From contig VUYV01000792.1 in the NCBI GenBank assembly GCA_008711295.1, positions 62,001-126,000 on the forward strand: 64,000 bases of DNA. Reading direction: 5' to 3'. Source of the DNA: Anarhynchus alexandrinus (lineage: Eukaryota; Chordata; Aves; Charadriiformes; Charadriidae). Below the pieces are notes generated by a model that saw only the letters and a program-made list of their open reading frames with translations, made no database searches and was not told the origin of the DNA. This document shows, one piece after another, positions 61,402 to 64,000 of the stretch (positions within the stretch are counted from its first letter, which is position 1; each line of letters opens with the position of its first letter). Position numbers and translations under genes: made by a program.

Positions 61402-61655
61402 ATGGCTTCAAACTGGAAGAGGGCAGGTTTAGATTGAACATGAGGAAGAAGTTTTTCACTGTGAGGGTGGTGAGGCACTGTCCCAGGTTGCCCAGAGAGG
61501 TTGTTGAGGCCCCATCCCTGGAGGTGTTCAAGGCCAGGCTGGAGGTGGCCTTGGGCAGCCTGGTCTGGTGGGAGGTGTCCCTGCCTATGGCAGGGGGGTG
61601 GAACTCGATGATCTTCAAGGTCCTTTCCAACCTAAACCATTCTGTGATTCTATGA
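61402..61655 (+). mobile_element. Young CR1 LINE, 3' fragment (group B)
   Basis: A sense-orientation 3' fragment from ATGGCTTCAAACTGGAAGAG to the tail ATTCTGTGATTCTATGA, with the group B wording GTCCCTGCCTATGGCAGGG. The plus frame reads MNMRKKFFTVRVVRHCPRLP and then [20 protein letters not shown], the ORF2 C-terminus. It is nearly identical to the matching part of the copies at 8.8 and 38.6 kb, so it is recent. Confidence 0.95.
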
Positions 61656-64000
61656 AATGGGAGGAACTCTGGAAAAAAGTTGGAAAGAACTGAAGTGATT
61701 GGCAGTTGCTGACCAGAGACCTGGTGGTGTAGGGGTGCTGCCGCAGGAGTGTCGCTGCTCTGTTATGATGACTTTGGCGGTCACTGATTTTTTTGTGTAA
61801 AGCAGCCACACTCAATGCAAATGTTTGGGGAAAAAAGTATTACTGGGGTCTTATTGAAATAATGGGGGTTTTCTACTCTTTGTGGCCTTTCAGTGAAGCC
61901 ACCAAAGGAACATATAGAAGTGGATTGAAGCAAGTTTCAAATCGAAATATTATCTAGGTAGAAGAGAGAGATGTTTGTGATCCAATGCGAGAGGAGGATC
62001 AATACCATAATCTGTGTGTTTCTAAATATGTTTCACTACTTATTACCGGCAATGATTTACAAAGGGCTGGGGATGGGACGAGCTACAGGTCAGCAATTAT
62101 CTATTACGCTGTTTCTTACGACACACTAAAACTTCAAGAATAGAGGTGATGGACAGCGGGTTGAAAACTCAGTTTGGGAATTACTTTCTTCTGGATAGCG
62201 GTGAGCTAAGCGAGAGTAATTCCCTGTGCCTTACTGCATGAGTTCTCCTGCTTCTGTTTCAATGCTAAAAGAATTCATCTAGCATAACATTGTGAAAGTA
62301 TTACATGTAAATTAAACTCATCTTGACTCTTTTCTTTTCACTCTCTCATGTTCCTTTAGCATTCTGTACAGAATAAGCAAAGTAAAAAAAAAAAAAAAAA
62401 GTCTGGTAAATAGCCTTGTGTTACAATTAAACAAACTTAAAATGCACCTTACTCAGAAACAGTTATAACGATGATGAAAATAGATGGTTTGACACATTGT
62501 TGTTCAATTTGCAACATTCAACAGTGATTGAATAGGCTCTAAGGCCTTTTTAACACTGATACTATAAGGTAAGATTAACAGATACCATCAATGTTTTATT
62601 TCTAGAAGTGGAAACAGTGAATTTTATTTATTTTATCTGGTACGTCACAATAATTCTCACTGTAAGGTGCTTTTCACTGTTTTCTTAGGCCAGCCTGCCC
62701 ATGGGAGCAAGGCTAGCCTCTAGGCTGGGCCAGGTTGGTCAGAACGTCGGCTAGAGAAGATCAAGCAGATCCAATGTTTAATGGAAATGGATGTCATAGA
62801 CACGGATATACTGTGCAAAACAACTCGGACGCAGATGAGAAAACTAATTTGCTAAGGAGAGCAAGTCACTGTTTGGAGCAGTTGTTCATGGAATTCTGTT
62901 CTCGTTGGTTGTTTCTGCTGTGTGTTCTTATTTGAAGTCTGTGTTTCGGATATTATCTTCTCAGAAGCTACTGTAGTGCAAGGTCCATTATATTCCGGCT
63001 GAGTATGTGTTCCCTGCGTGGTAACTGGTTAGTATGCTTTATGGCAAAGACTATCCATCAAGCAGTGAGTCCTTCCAAAAGCATATTTCCATGTGAAATC
63101 TCTTGTGAACTCCCCTTCTTTCTGGACAAGTTGCAAAGATACGTAACAGAAGGGATAGGATCTATACAATTAGTACAGGGTGAGAAACTAAAATAATTGT
63201 GTAATTTAACAAAGATTAGACCAAATGAGCACTGAAGTCTCTGTGTGCTCCTAGGAAATGCTGGAAGCATCAGCAGGCTGAAGATGTTCATATGTGGCAC
63301 CATGGATAATTAAGAGGGGAGCAAGGAGCACCTGCAGCTCATTTTGGGCTAGTCAGCATAAATTCATGGAGACCATTCATGCAGTGTTGGCTTAGACAAA
63401 TCTTTTATTGAGAGGGGAAACCGTAATGCACAATGACACCAGACAAGATTATGTGGTGATATAATGAAGTTTGCAATGTCAAAAGATAGGATGATTAAAT
63501 ACCATACGCTAGGCACGCAGCCTTCCCGCAGCTCCATCTTACCTTTCCAGGTTTCAATGAAAAATAAGGTCCTTAAAAAAGTAGAAGGGAAGGGAAGCTT
63601 AGCTGTAATTCTGATATTGGTAGCAGAGGAACTGGATACGTGTGCCTGTATTCTAGCCTGTACTTTCTAAGAATCTCTTCCTTCGAAGAATCACTATTTA
63701 AATCAGCACCTCCCTCATGTTGCTGACTTCTGTGGTCTTATAGCAGTTTATTCTGTCCTTCCCTCTGATTTCCTTACGTGGGTCCTTCTTTCATTCCCTT
63801 AGTGTCTTTCTCAATGGACTGGACTGCTTTACTGATGAGGGCTTTCCCCCCATATTTCTTGTTCTCATTCCTTTGTGTGTAGGTTAATAATTGCATACAA
63901 ATGTGGATAGTATCTCCTCTGTCTCTTGCCTCCCTTATTTCAGGTTTTGCTCCTCTGAGCGTTACTTAATTTACTCAGAGGCTCTCTGTAATTCAGTGGT
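61656..64000. other. Non-coding DNA, no gene recognised
   Basis: AT-rich sequence with an A-run of about 17 (62384-62400). Open frames are under 100 codons and unrecognised. No repeat family is recognised with confidence. Confidence 0.63.

Noticed and set aside
62384..62400. A poly(A) run as a possible processed pseudogene tail
   Set aside because: The upstream sequence shows no recognisable retrocopied gene body and no target-site duplication.

Overview
This window reads as nuclear DNA of a bird. The decisive evidence is the CR1 retrotransposon family: at least 15 fragments carry the avian CR1 3' end (tail ATTCTATGATTCTATGA, or its reverse complement next to TTGGAAGGGACC-type sequence), on both strands, in several subfamilies and ages. 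Background sequence is moderately AT-rich with short homopolymers, short GC-rich CpG patches and sparse microsatellites. The species cannot be fixed from this. No prokaryotic gene organisation is present.

I found no recognisable host protein-coding exon, no tRNA or rRNA gene and no CRISPR array. The only protein similarity I can defend is to the CR1 ORF2 reverse transcriptase and its C-terminal region, always 5'-truncated and usually frameshifted. The window is best read as intergenic or deep intronic DNA. Orphan exons or lncRNA exons cannot be excluded, and two splice-site-bounded candidates are listed as findings, not as genes.

Layout. 1-8.7 kb: unique DNA with a small CR1 tail (4.5 kb), a CpG-dense patch (1.2 kb) and two identical TATA-type 11-mers. 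8.7-9.5 kb: young CR1. 9.5-23.2 kb: CR1-free DNA with N-interrupted homopolymers, a seven-unit degenerate 36-bp tandem repeat (20.8-21.06 kb) and CpG patches. 23.2-39.1 kb: CR1-rich, eight fragments, plus a CpG patch at 33.6 kb and small local duplications at 34.5-35.4 kb. 42.4-42.8 kb: a 395-N gap with a CR1 tail on its right edge. 46.1-47.1 kb: the longest avian-type CR1, including the reverse transcriptase FADD motif. 52-55.9 kb: two more CR1s. 59.8-61.2 kb: a much older, heavily diverged CR1/L3-like LINE of about 1.4 kb. 61.4 kb: another young CR1.

The most interesting observations are: three CR1 copies that share the same two frame-breaking one-base losses, suggesting spread from an already defective source; a nearly identical inverted pair of young CR1 copies about 30 kb apart; a CR1 whose 3' and 5' parts look like different subfamilies; the ancient LINE; and the 36-bp repeat whose period keeps one reading frame open with a 12-residue pattern. 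No new multi-gene system was found. All similarity statements come from reading by eye and memory of the family; no database was searched.
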